NCBI GenBank assembly: GCA_022562655.1
Contig: JADFOU010000021.1
Coordinates: forward strand, 1-13,852
Source: a candidate division TA06 bacterium
GTDB lineage: Bacteria; Hydrothermota; DG-26; E44-bin18; JADFOU01
Direction of reading: 5' to 3'
Length of the DNA stretch: 13,852 bases
Part shown: positions 8,036-13,526 of the stretch, one piece after another
Position numbering within the stretch: the stretch's first letter is position 1
Layout of the letters: each line of letters opens with the position of its first letter
Program-made: the position numbers and the translations under genes
Notes under the pieces: generated by a model
Databases searched by the model: none
What the model was told of the DNA's origin: nothing
What the model saw: the letters and a program-made list of their open reading frames with translations, nothing else

Positions 8036-8203
8036 CTATCCTTGAATGCGAAAGAGATGGACCCCTGATGGGAATTGACTCAAACCTTCTACAAAGGAAT
8101 ACTCTCCGGTTTCCAAAAGCCCCTGCCACAATGTAGAGAGCTTTTGACCTGAAGGGTTGTAGAGAGAGAGTAGGATCACACTAATCCAACAACCTTCTTT
8201 CAT
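8036..8203 (-). CDS. Small ORF resembling an isolated T9SS/FlgD-type sorting domain
   Basis: 55 residues. After a short MKEGCW start it reads like the C-terminal beta-sandwich of T9SS type A sorting or FlgD-Ig domains: LYNPSGQKLSTLWQGLLETG then LSQFPSGVHLFRIQG. These match the family pattern (vYn..Gq.v.tL..g.l.aG...........pSGvY..rl). In T9SS cargo this domain sits at the end of a large secreted protein; here nothing precedes it. AAGGAGGG (8208-8215) lies 4 bases before ATG, and a near-consensus promoter lies just upstream. Either it is a genuine mini-protein or a large cargo gene lost its middle, keeping promoter, start and tail. It has no signal peptide. The resemblance is by eye. Confidence 0.5.
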   Translation of the reverse strand: MKEGCWISVILLSLYNPSGQKLSTLWQGLLETGEYSFVEGLSQFPSGVHLFRIQG

Positions 8204-8232
8204 CCTACCCTCCTTTTTTCTTGTCAGATTCC

Positions 8233-8261
8233 AAAATAGAGATTTGGGTTCCCGATGTCAA
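8233..8261 (-). promoter_or_regulatory. Sigma-70-like promoter for the 8203 small ORF
   Basis: On the minus strand, TTGACA (8256-8261) and TATTTT (8233-8238) are separated by exactly 17 bases. The predicted start near 8226 gives a leader of about 23 bases containing the AAGGAGGG ribosome site. The element spacing is identical to the promoter at 13422-13450. Confidence 0.65.
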
Positions 8262-8474
8262 GAAAAAGAGGGTTTAGGAGAGGTGAACTAACACAGATCT
8301 GTTACGTTTTTTTAGAATTCTCTATGATGATTCAGATATGAATCTATTGGAAATAGAAAATAAAAAAGGAGGCAGGAGTCAGGGAGCAGGAAGAACAAAA
8401 TACTGAACACTGACCGAGAAGTCTTCCGGTAAGAGAGTCGTAAAAAAATGAACTCAAACGGACCGCTTCACTGT
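8262..8474. other. Intergenic stretch between small ORF and osmC
   Basis: No gene is seen. It holds the 10-base palindrome ACAGATCTGT (8293-8302), an inverted repeat GATTCA-GATA-TGAATC (8329-8344) and word repeats (GGAGGCAGGAGTCAGGGAGC, then ATACTGAACACTGACC) at about 8368-8415. A T-rich run downstream of the osmC stop on the minus strand could be a poor terminator, but its stem is weak. Confidence 0.4.
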
Positions 8475-8906
8475 TTAACCCTCTTCAAGCTTTGCTTCTA
8501 ACGTGATCTTCGCCTTCAGTAGACGAGAGACCGGACAGCCCGCTTTTGCGTTGTTGGCTGCAGTCTCAAAGGCAGCCTGATCACCCCCTGGGATCTTAGC
8601 GGTCACATCAAGATGAATCTCCGTTGTTGTCCAGCCCCCTTCTGATTTTTCCATCGTGAGGGTAGCGGTCGTTTGGATGCTCTCAGCGACCATGTTGGCG
8701 TTGCCAAGTTCATTGGAGAGGGCCATGGAGAAGCAGCCCGCATGAGCTGCAGCAATCAGTTCCTCGGGGTTCGTCCCAATTTCCTCTCCAAATCGGGTAC
8801 TGAAGGAGTACTGGACATTGGATAGGACACCGGTGTCGGTTGACATGGTTCCTTGACCTTCTTTCAAATCCCCTTTCCAGACGGCAGAAGCCTTGCGTTT
8901 CTTCAT
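8475..8906 (-). CDS. osmC: OsmC-type peroxiredoxin
   Basis: 143 residues, cytoplasmic, full length for OsmC. The family reduces organic hydroperoxides with two cysteines. Both are present: Cys58 in AAAHAGCFSM and Cys124 in NAKAGCPVSRLL. Arg38 (STRFG) and the Glu pair at 48-49 fit the known active-site arginine and glutamate. The overall sequence (MKKRKASAVWKGDLKEGQG start, TNPEELIAAAHAGC) belongs to the OsmC subgroup rather than Ohr or YhfA. The start is well supported by AAAGGAGGAAGC just upstream. It lies downstream of the dioxygenase on the same strand with a 169-base gap, so it may have its own promoter. A GGTTAA/TTAACC dyad sits about 30 bases before the ATG. Confidence 0.95.
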   Translation of the reverse strand: MKKRKASAVWKGDLKEGQGTMSTDTGVLSNVQYSFSTRFGEEIGTNPEELIAAAHAGCFSMALSNELGNANMVAESIQTTATLTMEKSEGGWTTTEIHLDVTAKIPGGDQAAFETAANNAKAGCPVSRLLKAKITLEAKLEEG

Positions 8907-8936
8907 TGCTTCCTCCTTTTTTTGCTACAGTTAAAT

Positions 8937-8950
8937 GGTTAATTTTAACC
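8937..8950. promoter_or_regulatory. Dyad upstream of osmC, operator candidate
   Basis: GGTTAATTTTAACC has 6-base arms around a 2-base centre, 31 bases upstream of the osmC start. On the minus strand it includes a -10-like TTAAAAT. Related TTTAACC words recur at 10771 and 10790, ahead of the ABM-like gene. Function as an operator is conjecture. Confidence 0.3.
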
Positions 8951-8957
8951 GAATCGA

Positions 8958-9010
8958 ATCCGCCTGCCGAGCCCGTTTTCACTGCCTGACCCACGACCAG
9001 GGAGGCGGAT
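8958..9010. repeat. Split inverted repeat ATCCGCCT ... AGGCGGAT
   Basis: Perfect 8-base arms at 8958-8965 and 9003-9010 are separated by 37 bases in the dioxygenase-osmC gap. The same core occurs as a closed palindrome at 11116-11132, so this may be a dispersed palindromic repeat that opened up or took in an insert. Confidence 0.4.
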
Positions 9011-9075
9011 CTCCGTTTCCTAACAGCCAGTCATACATTTAGGAGAAAACCCTCGAGTAGGAGAATCACCAATGA

Positions 9076-10029
9076 CTATTTAACCATCACGGGTAGGCGA
9101 AGGGGTGGCAATGCCTGTTCAATTTGGGCTCGTCTGGATTCCAACCACGGCGGGAGCCTCAGACGGGTTCCCAGTTCCTCCTGCGGTTCATCCACGGTGA
9201 AGCCCGGAGGGTCAGTCGCGATCTCAAAGAGGACACCCCCCGGCTCCCGGAAATAGATGGAATGAAAGTAGTGGCGATCCAGAACTGGAGTGACATTGTA
9301 TCCAAGTTTTGAGATCTCCTGACACCAGGTTTTTTGTTCTTCGTCGTTGGGTGTTCGCCACGCCACATGATGGACAGTGCCCACAGCCACCAATCCCCGC
9401 GGCACGTCAGGGAGACACAGCACATCAACCAGAGCCCCTGCTCCTCCTGCACCAACTTTATACCGAAACCGGTTCTCGACTTCTTGGTCGAGGCGAAAGC
9501 CAAGGGTTTCGGTCAGCAGGGGTGCCGTCCGCTCATTTCCTTGTTCAGAAAGGGTAACACTGTAAAATCCTCGGATGGCATACTCCGGAGGAACCGGCCC
9601 CTCTTTCCACGGTTTACGCACATCCGAACCAGGATGGGCGATCAGCTCGAGTTTCAAACCATCTGGATCAAAGAAAATGAGGACTTCTTCATCGAAACGG
9701 GTAATCGGCCCCTCAAATGAGATGTCGTGAGTCTTGAATCTTTCTATCCAATAACCCAACGCCCTTTCGGGAATAGAGAATGAGGTCACGGTCAACTGGC
9801 CTGTCCCTCGACGCCCCCTGGGCGCCCCCGGCCAGGGAAAGAATGTGAGGATGGAGCCAGGACTTCCGAACTCATTTCCGTAATACAGATGGTACGTCTC
9901 CGGATCGTCGAAGTTGACGGTTATCTTCACCAGGCGCAGACCCAGTATGTCGGTATAAAAATCCACATTTTTCTGTGGATCTCCAGCAATCGCAGTCACA
10001 TGATGGATTCCCAGAATCTCTTTACCCAT
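9076..10029 (-). CDS. Ring-cleaving dioxygenase, MhqO/MhqA-like VOC protein
   Basis: 317 residues with two glyoxalase/VOC modules, the usual size for the MhqA/MhqE/MhqO family of putative hydroquinone ring-cleaving dioxygenases. Module one starts MGKEILGIHHVTAIAGDPQ. Module two runs from about residue 150 and holds the metal-site pattern: HHVAW (His220/221), the DRHYFHSIYFREPGG segment and FEIATDPPGF (Glu269). A first-module His9/10 fits the third ligand. Cytoplasmic. In Bacillus relatives these genes respond to quinones and catechols; that role here is inference. The start is strong, with AAGGAGGG before ATG. It is divergent from the NTF2-like gene and upstream of osmC on the same strand, which suggests a shared detoxification role. 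Confidence 0.92.
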   Translation of the reverse strand: MGKEILGIHHVTAIAGDPQKNVDFYTDILGLRLVKITVNFDDPETYHLYYGNEFGSPGSILTFFPWPGAPRGRRGTGQLTVTSFSIPERALGYWIERFKTHDISFEGPITRFDEEVLIFFDPDGLKLELIAHPGSDVRKPWKEGPVPPEYAIRGFYSVTLSEQGNERTAPLLTETLGFRLDQEVENRFRYKVGAGGAGALVDVLCLPDVPRGLVAVGTVHHVAWRTPNDEEQKTWCQEISKLGYNVTPVLDRHYFHSIYFREPGGVLFEIATDPPGFTVDEPQEELGTRLRLPPWLESRRAQIEQALPPLRLPVMVK

Positions 10030-10046
10030 ATTATCCCTCCTTTTGG

Positions 10047-10076
10047 ATTATAACCCTCCTCTCTTTCTCATATCAA
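10047..10076 (-). promoter_or_regulatory. Possible promoter of the dioxygenase gene
   Basis: On the minus strand, TTGATA (10071-10076) and a consensus TATAAT (10047-10052) have an 18-base spacer. The start would leave only about 10 bases before ATG, placing the ribosome site at the very 5' end. The call is therefore tentative. Confidence 0.4.
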
Positions 10077-10110
10077 GGAAAAAGTTCGTAAAGAGCAGGC
10101 GCTTTTCGGT

Positions 10111-10139
10111 TTGACAGGCTCCCATTTCTCTGATAATAT
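10111..10139 (+). promoter_or_regulatory. Sigma-70-like promoter for the NTF2-like gene
   Basis: TTGACA (10111-10116) and TAATAT (10134-10139) are spaced by 17 bases. The predicted start near 10146 gives a leader of about 105 bases. It faces away from the dioxygenase promoter, so the 220-base region is a divergent control region. Confidence 0.6.
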
Positions 10140-10251
10140 CAAAATCTCTATAGACTTCGCAAGTTCCCTTATTCTCCATTTATGTCTATGTACAGACTGA
10201 AGTAATATGCTGAATGATTTATAACGGCTCCATCATAGAAAGGAGTAGAGA

Positions 10252-10656
10252 ATGACTGAGCAGGAGTCCGTGCAGGTGGTGGAGCAGATCTACGCGGCTT
10301 TTGAACGAGGTAACATTCAGGCTATCCATCATTTGCTTGCGGACGATGTGGATTGGGAGTTTCCGGGACCGGAGGATATTCCATTTGGCGGTGGGCGTCG
10401 CGGCCGTGAAATTGTGGCACAGTTTTTCACATCAGCCGATGAGACTGTAGAGGTCGAAAAATTCGAGCCCCAGGCGTTTGTCGCTCAGGGGGACAGGGTT
10501 ATCGTTCTCGGATATGAGCGGGTGCGCGTTAAGTCTACAGGGCACTTTTATGAAACCGACTGGGTCCACGTTTGGACTGTGCGGGAGGGCAAAGTCGTGA
10601 GACTCCGTGAATATACTGACACCGCTGCTATCGTGAAAGCCTTTCGCGGTGGGTGA
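10252..10656 (+). CDS. NTF2/SnoaL-like family protein
   Basis: 134 residues, one complete cone-shaped NTF2 fold. The start VQVVEQIYAAFERGNIQAIH is followed by LLADDVDWEFPGP, then strands ending DWVHVWTVREGKVVRLREYT and a closing helix. This is the ketosteroid-isomerase/SnoaL-like superfamily, which includes isomerases, cyclases and binding proteins. The substrate cannot be read from sequence. Cytoplasmic. AAGGAG lies 8 bases before ATG. Codons such as CGC, CGT and GCG are commoner here than in the left-half genes, a hint, not measured, of a different origin. It is the first gene of the plus-strand half of the detoxification-like cluster. Confidence 0.9.
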   Translation: MTEQESVQVVEQIYAAFERGNIQAIHHLLADDVDWEFPGPEDIPFGGGRRGREIVAQFFTSADETVEVEKFEPQAFVAQGDRVIVLGYERVRVKSTGHFYETDWVHVWTVREGKVVRLREYTDTAAIVKAFRGG

Positions 10657-10743
10657 ACTCTCCCGACATGGTTAAGGTGGCATTTTTAAATAGGCGTGAC
10701 AAATCATCTGGTTCCAACGAGGGTGGGGCATCACTTAGAATCC

Positions 10744-10773
10744 TTCAATTGGTTATGGGTAATTGAATCAATT
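10744..10773. promoter_or_regulatory. Nested inverted repeats before the ABM-like gene
   Basis: TTCAATT (10744-10750) can pair with AATTGAA (10761-10767). AATTGA (10761-10766) can instead pair with TCAATT (10768-10773). The two hairpins are mutually exclusive. Word-like TTTAACC copies follow at about 10771-10796. No U-run follows, so this is not a plain terminator. Confidence 0.35.
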
Positions 10774-10826
10774 TAACCAGTTACCGTTTAACCAAAATAT
10801 TCATTTAAGAGAGGAGGTGAATGACT

Positions 10827-11111
10827 ATGGCGCACATTCTTGTCCGACACAAAGTCGCGGACTTTGACAAGTGGAAGGCTGTCTTCGATGAGCATAGTTC
10901 CGTCCGACAGGCCAGCGGTTCCAAGGGCGGAGTTGTCTTCCGCAGCTCCGATGACCCGAATGAGGTCGTGATCCTCATGGAGTGGGAGAATCTGGAGAAG
11001 GCTCGTCAGTTTTCCCAGTCTGAGGATTTAAAAGAGGCGATGCAGAAGGCGGGTGTTGCAGACCAGCCTGACATCTACTTCCTGGATGAGGCTGACAAAC
11101 CCTCCGTGTGA
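10827..11111 (+). CDS. Small ABM-type ferredoxin-fold protein
   Basis: 94 residues from ATG 10827. An ATG two codons earlier (10821) lies only 3 bases from GGAGG, whereas 10827 gives a 9-base spacing, so I prefer the later one. The pattern HILVRHKVADFDKWKAVFDE, VVFRSSDDPNEVVILMEWEN, then LEKARQFSQSEDLKEAMQKA matches the dimeric alpha/beta barrel of the antibiotic biosynthesis monooxygenase (ABM)/YgiN-like group. Some members oxidise quinols or cyclise polyketides; others have no known activity. No cofactor motif is expected. The context among a ring-cleaving dioxygenase and VOC proteins makes a quinone- or aromatic-linked role plausible, but this is inference. Confidence 0.85.
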   Translation: MAHILVRHKVADFDKWKAVFDEHSSVRQASGSKGGVVFRSSDDPNEVVILMEWENLEKARQFSQSEDLKEAMQKAGVADQPDIYFLDEADKPSV

Positions 11112-11115
11112 TTGA

Positions 11116-11132
11116 GTCCGCCTCAGGCGGAC
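11116..11132. repeat. Palindrome GTCCGCCT-C-AGGCGGAC
   Basis: Perfect 8-base arms with a one-base centre in the 54-base gap between the ABM-like and VOC genes. It shares the TCCGCCT/AGGCGGA core with 8958-9010. There is no T-run, so it is not an intrinsic terminator. It is probably a dispersed repeat, or a protein site or mRNA stabiliser. Confidence 0.55.
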
Positions 11133-11165
11133 GAACCCACCGTGCAGTAGAGTCAAAGAGAGTTG

Positions 11166-11660
11166 ATGCCCCACCCTCAATTTCAGGCAAAGACCCAAAT
11201 CGGCCACATTCATCTTACCGTTTCCGATCTTGATCGTTCATTGGCATTTTACAGAAACCTCTTGGGTTTCGAAATTACGACCTGGTACGGGAAATCTGCT
11301 GTCTTTCTCTCGGCAGCGGGATTTCATCATCACATAGGTATAAACACCTGGGCGGGAAAGGGGGCAAGTTCGCCTCCACTTGATCATACAGGGTTATTCC
11401 ACTTCGCCATTCTTTACCCGGATCGCAAGGAACTGGCTAAACCCCTGAAGCGTTTAATGGAAGCAGATTATCCTCTTCAAGGTGCATCTGACCACGGGGT
11501 CTCCGAAGCAATCTATCTTTCCGATCCTGATGGAAACGGGGTAGAGCTCTATTCGGACAGGAATCCAGATTCCTGGCCCAGAGATGCACAGGGAAATCTA
11601 AACATGTTTACACACCCACTGGAATTAGAGTTCCTTTTGTCCGAGCTCGAAAAGGAGTAA
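11166..11660 (+). CDS. VOC family protein resembling the N-terminal half of CatE
   Basis: 164 residues, one VOC domain made of two beta-alpha-beta-beta-beta units. Candidate metal ligands are His14/16 (IGHIHLTVSD), His79 (GLFHFAI) and Glu128 (DPDGNGVELYSDR). LEADYPLQGASDHGVSEAIYL-type wording (residues about 98-118) is close to what I recall of Bacillus CatE, a catechol 2,3-dioxygenase. CatE is about twice as long, so this is a half-size version that would need to dimerise. ATG 11166 follows a weak AAAGAGAG site; TTG 11163 is the alternative. The next gene starts 5 bases after the stop, with its ribosome site inside this gene's end, so the two are coupled. Substrate unknown. Confidence 0.88.
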   Translation: MPHPQFQAKTQIGHIHLTVSDLDRSLAFYRNLLGFEITTWYGKSAVFLSAAGFHHHIGINTWAGKGASSPPLDHTGLFHFAILYPDRKELAKPLKRLMEADYPLQGASDHGVSEAIYLSDPDGNGVELYSDRNPDSWPRDAQGNLNMFTHPLELEFLLSELEKE

Positions 11661-11665
11661 GCCTG

Positions 11666-11992
11666 ATGGCATTTTATCTGGTACGTGCCAAACCAAAACC
11701 CGATCTTCTAAATGAGCTTGAAAAACGTCTCAAGGAAAAAGCCTTTGAAGGATTACGACCTTTCGGAATGTCTCTCAGCAAGGGTTTAGAGGGAGCTCGA
11801 ATCGGCGCAGATGGGATTGCCTCATGGGAAGAGGAGGATTACTGCTCTCCGCCCCTTGCCCAGGAGCGGGAATCAGTCCTCGATCAATACTTCGATGAAC
11901 TCTCGGTCGTACCCGTAAAATCTGGGGAAGGTTGGAGACGAATAGAGAAACTCCCGCAGCTCTTCCCCGATCTTCCAACAGGACGAGAGTGA
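11666..11992 (+). CDS. Small conserved-looking protein of unknown function, coupled to the VOC gene
   Basis: 108 residues, soluble, no signal. It begins MAFYLVRAKPKPDLLNELEK, a strand then a helix, and contains a notable acidic segment with a cysteine, WEEEDYCSPPLAQERE, followed by a helix (LDQYFDEL) and a basic tail. I do not recognise the family. AAGGAGT lies 7 bases upstream of ATG and overlaps the VOC stop, so the pair is almost certainly co-translated. That argues for a joint role, such as an accessory or substrate-binding partner, but nothing in the sequence proves it. Confidence 0.8.
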   Translation: MAFYLVRAKPKPDLLNELEKRLKEKAFEGLRPFGMSLSKGLEGARIGADGIASWEEEDYCSPPLAQERESVLDQYFDELSVVPVKSGEGWRRIEKLPQLFPDLPTGRE

Positions 11993-12004
11993 GATAACAA
12001 AGTA

Positions 12005-12024
12005 TTTTGAAGGCACTTTCAAAA
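12005..12024. promoter_or_regulatory. AT-rich inverted repeat before the K+ channel gene
   Basis: TTTTGAA-GGCACT-TTCAAAA is a perfect 7-base stem starting 13 bases after the preceding stop. It has no U-tract after it, so it would be a poor terminator. It could be an operator for the channel gene about 80 bases downstream. Confidence 0.3.
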
Positions 12025-12102
12025 GTACATCGTAGAGTGCGGACAACTCAAATATCTCAGAGATTTTAGTATTTTACACAATATCTTACCAGAGGGTTTT
12101 CG

Positions 12103-13155
12103 TTGAGTCTAATATTCCATCAGGTTAGGGTAGGCTCTCGGCCCGCTATAGCTCATGTGGGTTTCTTAGTATCTGTGACCCGACCTTTACTTTTACTTCT
12201 CTTTTGGGTGCTACTGGGAGCCATAGGGTTTTCCCTCATCGAGAAATGGTCCTTTATCGATTCTCTTTACATGACCATTATCACCATCTCCACGGTTGGA
12301 TACGGAGAAGTCCATACTCTTTCCCCAATGGGGCGAATATTTGCAAGTTTCATCATCGTGGCAGGGATCGGGACTGCCGTTTACGCCTTCACAAGGCTGG
12401 GACAGCTTGTCTTTGAGGGTGAGCTTTTAGACTTATTCGGGAGGAGAAAGATGAAGAGCGAGTTAGAGAGACTGAGCGATCATTATATCGTCTGCGGGTT
12501 CGGCAGGATTGGAAAACTTGTAACAGAAGGGCTGGCGGAGAGACTTCTGCAGTTTTGTGTTGTAGAGAGCAATCCCACCCTCGAGGAGGACCTTCAAACA
12601 ACAGAGTATTTGTACTTGATTGGGGATGCCACAGAGGAGGAGGTCCTAAAGAACGCCGGTATTGAGAAGGCGAAAGCCCTTCTCGCCATGCTCCCCTCCG
12701 ACGCCGATAATCTATATCTCACCATGGTGGCAAAGGAGATGAATCCAAAGATCCAGGTGATTGCGAGAGCCCTTGACGAGAAGGCGGAGATGAAACTGAA
12801 ACGGGGCGGAGCCGACGAGGTCGTCTCCCCGTACAAGACTGCCAGTCTTCGTGTCCTTCAAGCCGCTGTGAAACCCACGGTCGTCGAGTTTATGGAACTG
12901 GCGACCTCCCGTCAGCATCTCGAACTCAGCCTTGAAGAGGTCAAGGTGGCTGAGAAATCAGTCCTCGACGGTCACTCCATTGCCGAATCTGATATCAGGC
13001 GCCAATATGGGGTCATCATCTTGGCAATTAAACGGGATAGCGGTGAGATGGTGTTTAATCCAGATCCCTCAGAAAGGACTGTGGCGGGAGACATCCTGGT
13101 AGCCATTGGAAGGAACACCGACCTGAAAAAACTGGAAGAATCCTGCCAGTGTTAG
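12103..13155 (+). CDS. Two-helix potassium channel with RCK/TrkA domains
   Basis: 350 residues, inner membrane. A first helix (about 28-46, TRPLLLLLFWVLLGAIGF) is followed by a pore helix, the K+ selectivity filter TVGYG at 64-68, and a second helix (about 79-97). The cytoplasmic RCK_N/TrkA_N Rossmann domain has HYIVCGFGRIG (dinucleotide loop, 128-137), Glu155 after the second strand and GDAT at 174-177. The RCK_C/TrkA_C domain is at about 272-346. This is the MthK-like layout, gated by a ligand or nucleotide bound to the RCK ring. The start is TTG at 12103, with AGAGGG 6 bases before it. GTG codons at 12157 and 12175 lack ribosome sites. K+ flux is a known response to electrophiles in other bacteria, which may explain its place here (inference). 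Confidence 0.93.
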   Translation: MSLIFHQVRVGSRPAIAHVGFLVSVTRPLLLLLFWVLLGAIGFSLIEKWSFIDSLYMTIITISTVGYGEVHTLSPMGRIFASFIIVAGIGTAVYAFTRLGQLVFEGELLDLFGRRKMKSELERLSDHYIVCGFGRIGKLVTEGLAERLLQFCVVESNPTLEEDLQTTEYLYLIGDATEEEVLKNAGIEKAKALLAMLPSDADNLYLTMVAKEMNPKIQVIARALDEKAEMKLKRGGADEVVSPYKTASLRVLQAAVKPTVVEFMELATSRQHLELSLEEVKVAEKSVLDGHSIAESDIRRQYGVIILAIKRDSGEMVFNPDPSERTVAGDILVAIGRNTDLKKLEESCQC

Positions 13156-13311
13156 GGAGGATGTCCGTTTTCGAGGATATCCTAACAGAAATCCTGAAAG
13201 AAGGGTTTAATATCTGTGGATAAGGTGAGAAAAATTTAAATGGATCGATGAGTTCAAGCTTGATCTTTAACATAGTATCTAATACTTGAGGAGAAACCTC
13301 CTTGTTCTTTG

Positions 13312-13429
13312 TTTGTCAAGAAATTTAACGTTAGAAAAAAATTTAAAGTATTATTAAAGTATTAATGGACAGGCAAGAAGTCTGTCCTACCAATTTTTAA
13401 AGGAAAAATTGTAGGCCCTTCTTGACAAA
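13312..13429. repeat. 118-base segment with 11-base inverted ends and internal hairpin
   Basis: TTTGTCAAGAA (13312-13322) and its exact reverse complement TTCTTGACAAA (13419-13429) bound the segment. Inside, 13374-13424 can fold as CAAGAAG / CTTCTTG plus CCTAC(C)AATTTTT / AAAAATTGTAGG around the loop AAAGG, with one bulge and a small internal loop. A competing hairpin GGACAG / CTGTCC (13367-13387) uses some of the same bases. The layout suggests a MITE-like element or a structured regulatory region. No target-site duplication is visible. Confidence 0.5.
13343..13364. repeat. Perfect 11-base tandem duplication
   Basis: TTAAAGTATTA occurs twice with no gap, a spacing of one helical turn. It lies about 60 bases upstream of the -35 element of the right-edge promoter, as expected of direct-repeat binding sites. 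Chance duplication in AT-rich DNA is also possible. Confidence 0.5.
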
Positions 13430-13450
13430 TCTCCCCAGAGGGGCTATTTT
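13422..13450 (+). promoter_or_regulatory. Consensus sigma-70-like promoter with dyad in the spacer
   Basis: TTGACA (13422-13427) and TATTTT (13445-13450) have a 17-base spacer containing the dyad CCCCAGAGGGG (13433-13443), a possible repressor site. Transcription should start near 13456-13458, about 32 bases before the ATG at 13489. The -35 overlaps the right inverted end of the 118-base segment. Confidence 0.7.
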
Positions 13451-13455
13451 TATTG

Positions 13456-13526
13456 ATAGGAACCATTCACCTCGATCCGGAGGGAGCCATGAAAAGGATC
13501 CTTGGAACCTTCGGTTCCTATTTTTT
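13456..13526 (+). promoter_or_regulatory. Candidate attenuator: competing hairpins around the start codon
   Basis: GGTTCCTAT (13513-13521) can pair with ATAGGAACC at the predicted 5' end of the message (13456-13464, 9 perfect bases), enclosing the GGAGGG ribosome site (13479-13484) and ATG. It can instead form the tight hairpin GGAACC-TTC-GGTTCC (13504-13518), followed by TATTTTTT, which looks like an intrinsic terminator inside codons 6-10. Only one structure can form at a time. Confidence 0.45.

Larger units (their letters stand above)
13156..13488. other. Structured AT-rich control region before the right-edge gene
   Basis: 333 bases without a convincing gene. It contains an 11-base tandem duplication, a 118-base segment bounded by 11-base inverted repeats with a long internal hairpin, a consensus promoter and a leader. 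Each is listed separately. A weak hairpin AGGAG-AAAC-CTCCT (about 13290-13303), followed by a T-rich stretch, may end the K+ channel transcript. Confidence 0.6.

Noticed and set aside
9124..9720. Several plus-strand frames opposite the dioxygenase gene
   Set aside because: They are antisense shadows in a gene with clear two-domain VOC homology on the minus strand.
10669..10767. A 32-codon frame between the NTF2-like and ABM-like genes
   Set aside because: No ribosome site, no domain resemblance, and it ends in the inverted-repeat zone.
13164..13226. A 20-codon frame after the K+ channel gene (MSVFEDILTEILKEGF...)
   Set aside because: GGGAGG is directly against the ATG, too close for initiation, and nothing supports it as a gene.
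13433..13450. CCCCAGAGGGG followed by CTATTTTTATT as an intrinsic terminator
   Set aside because: Only a 4-base stem, and it sits exactly inside the 17-base spacer of a consensus promoter, so an operator or chance dyad is likelier.
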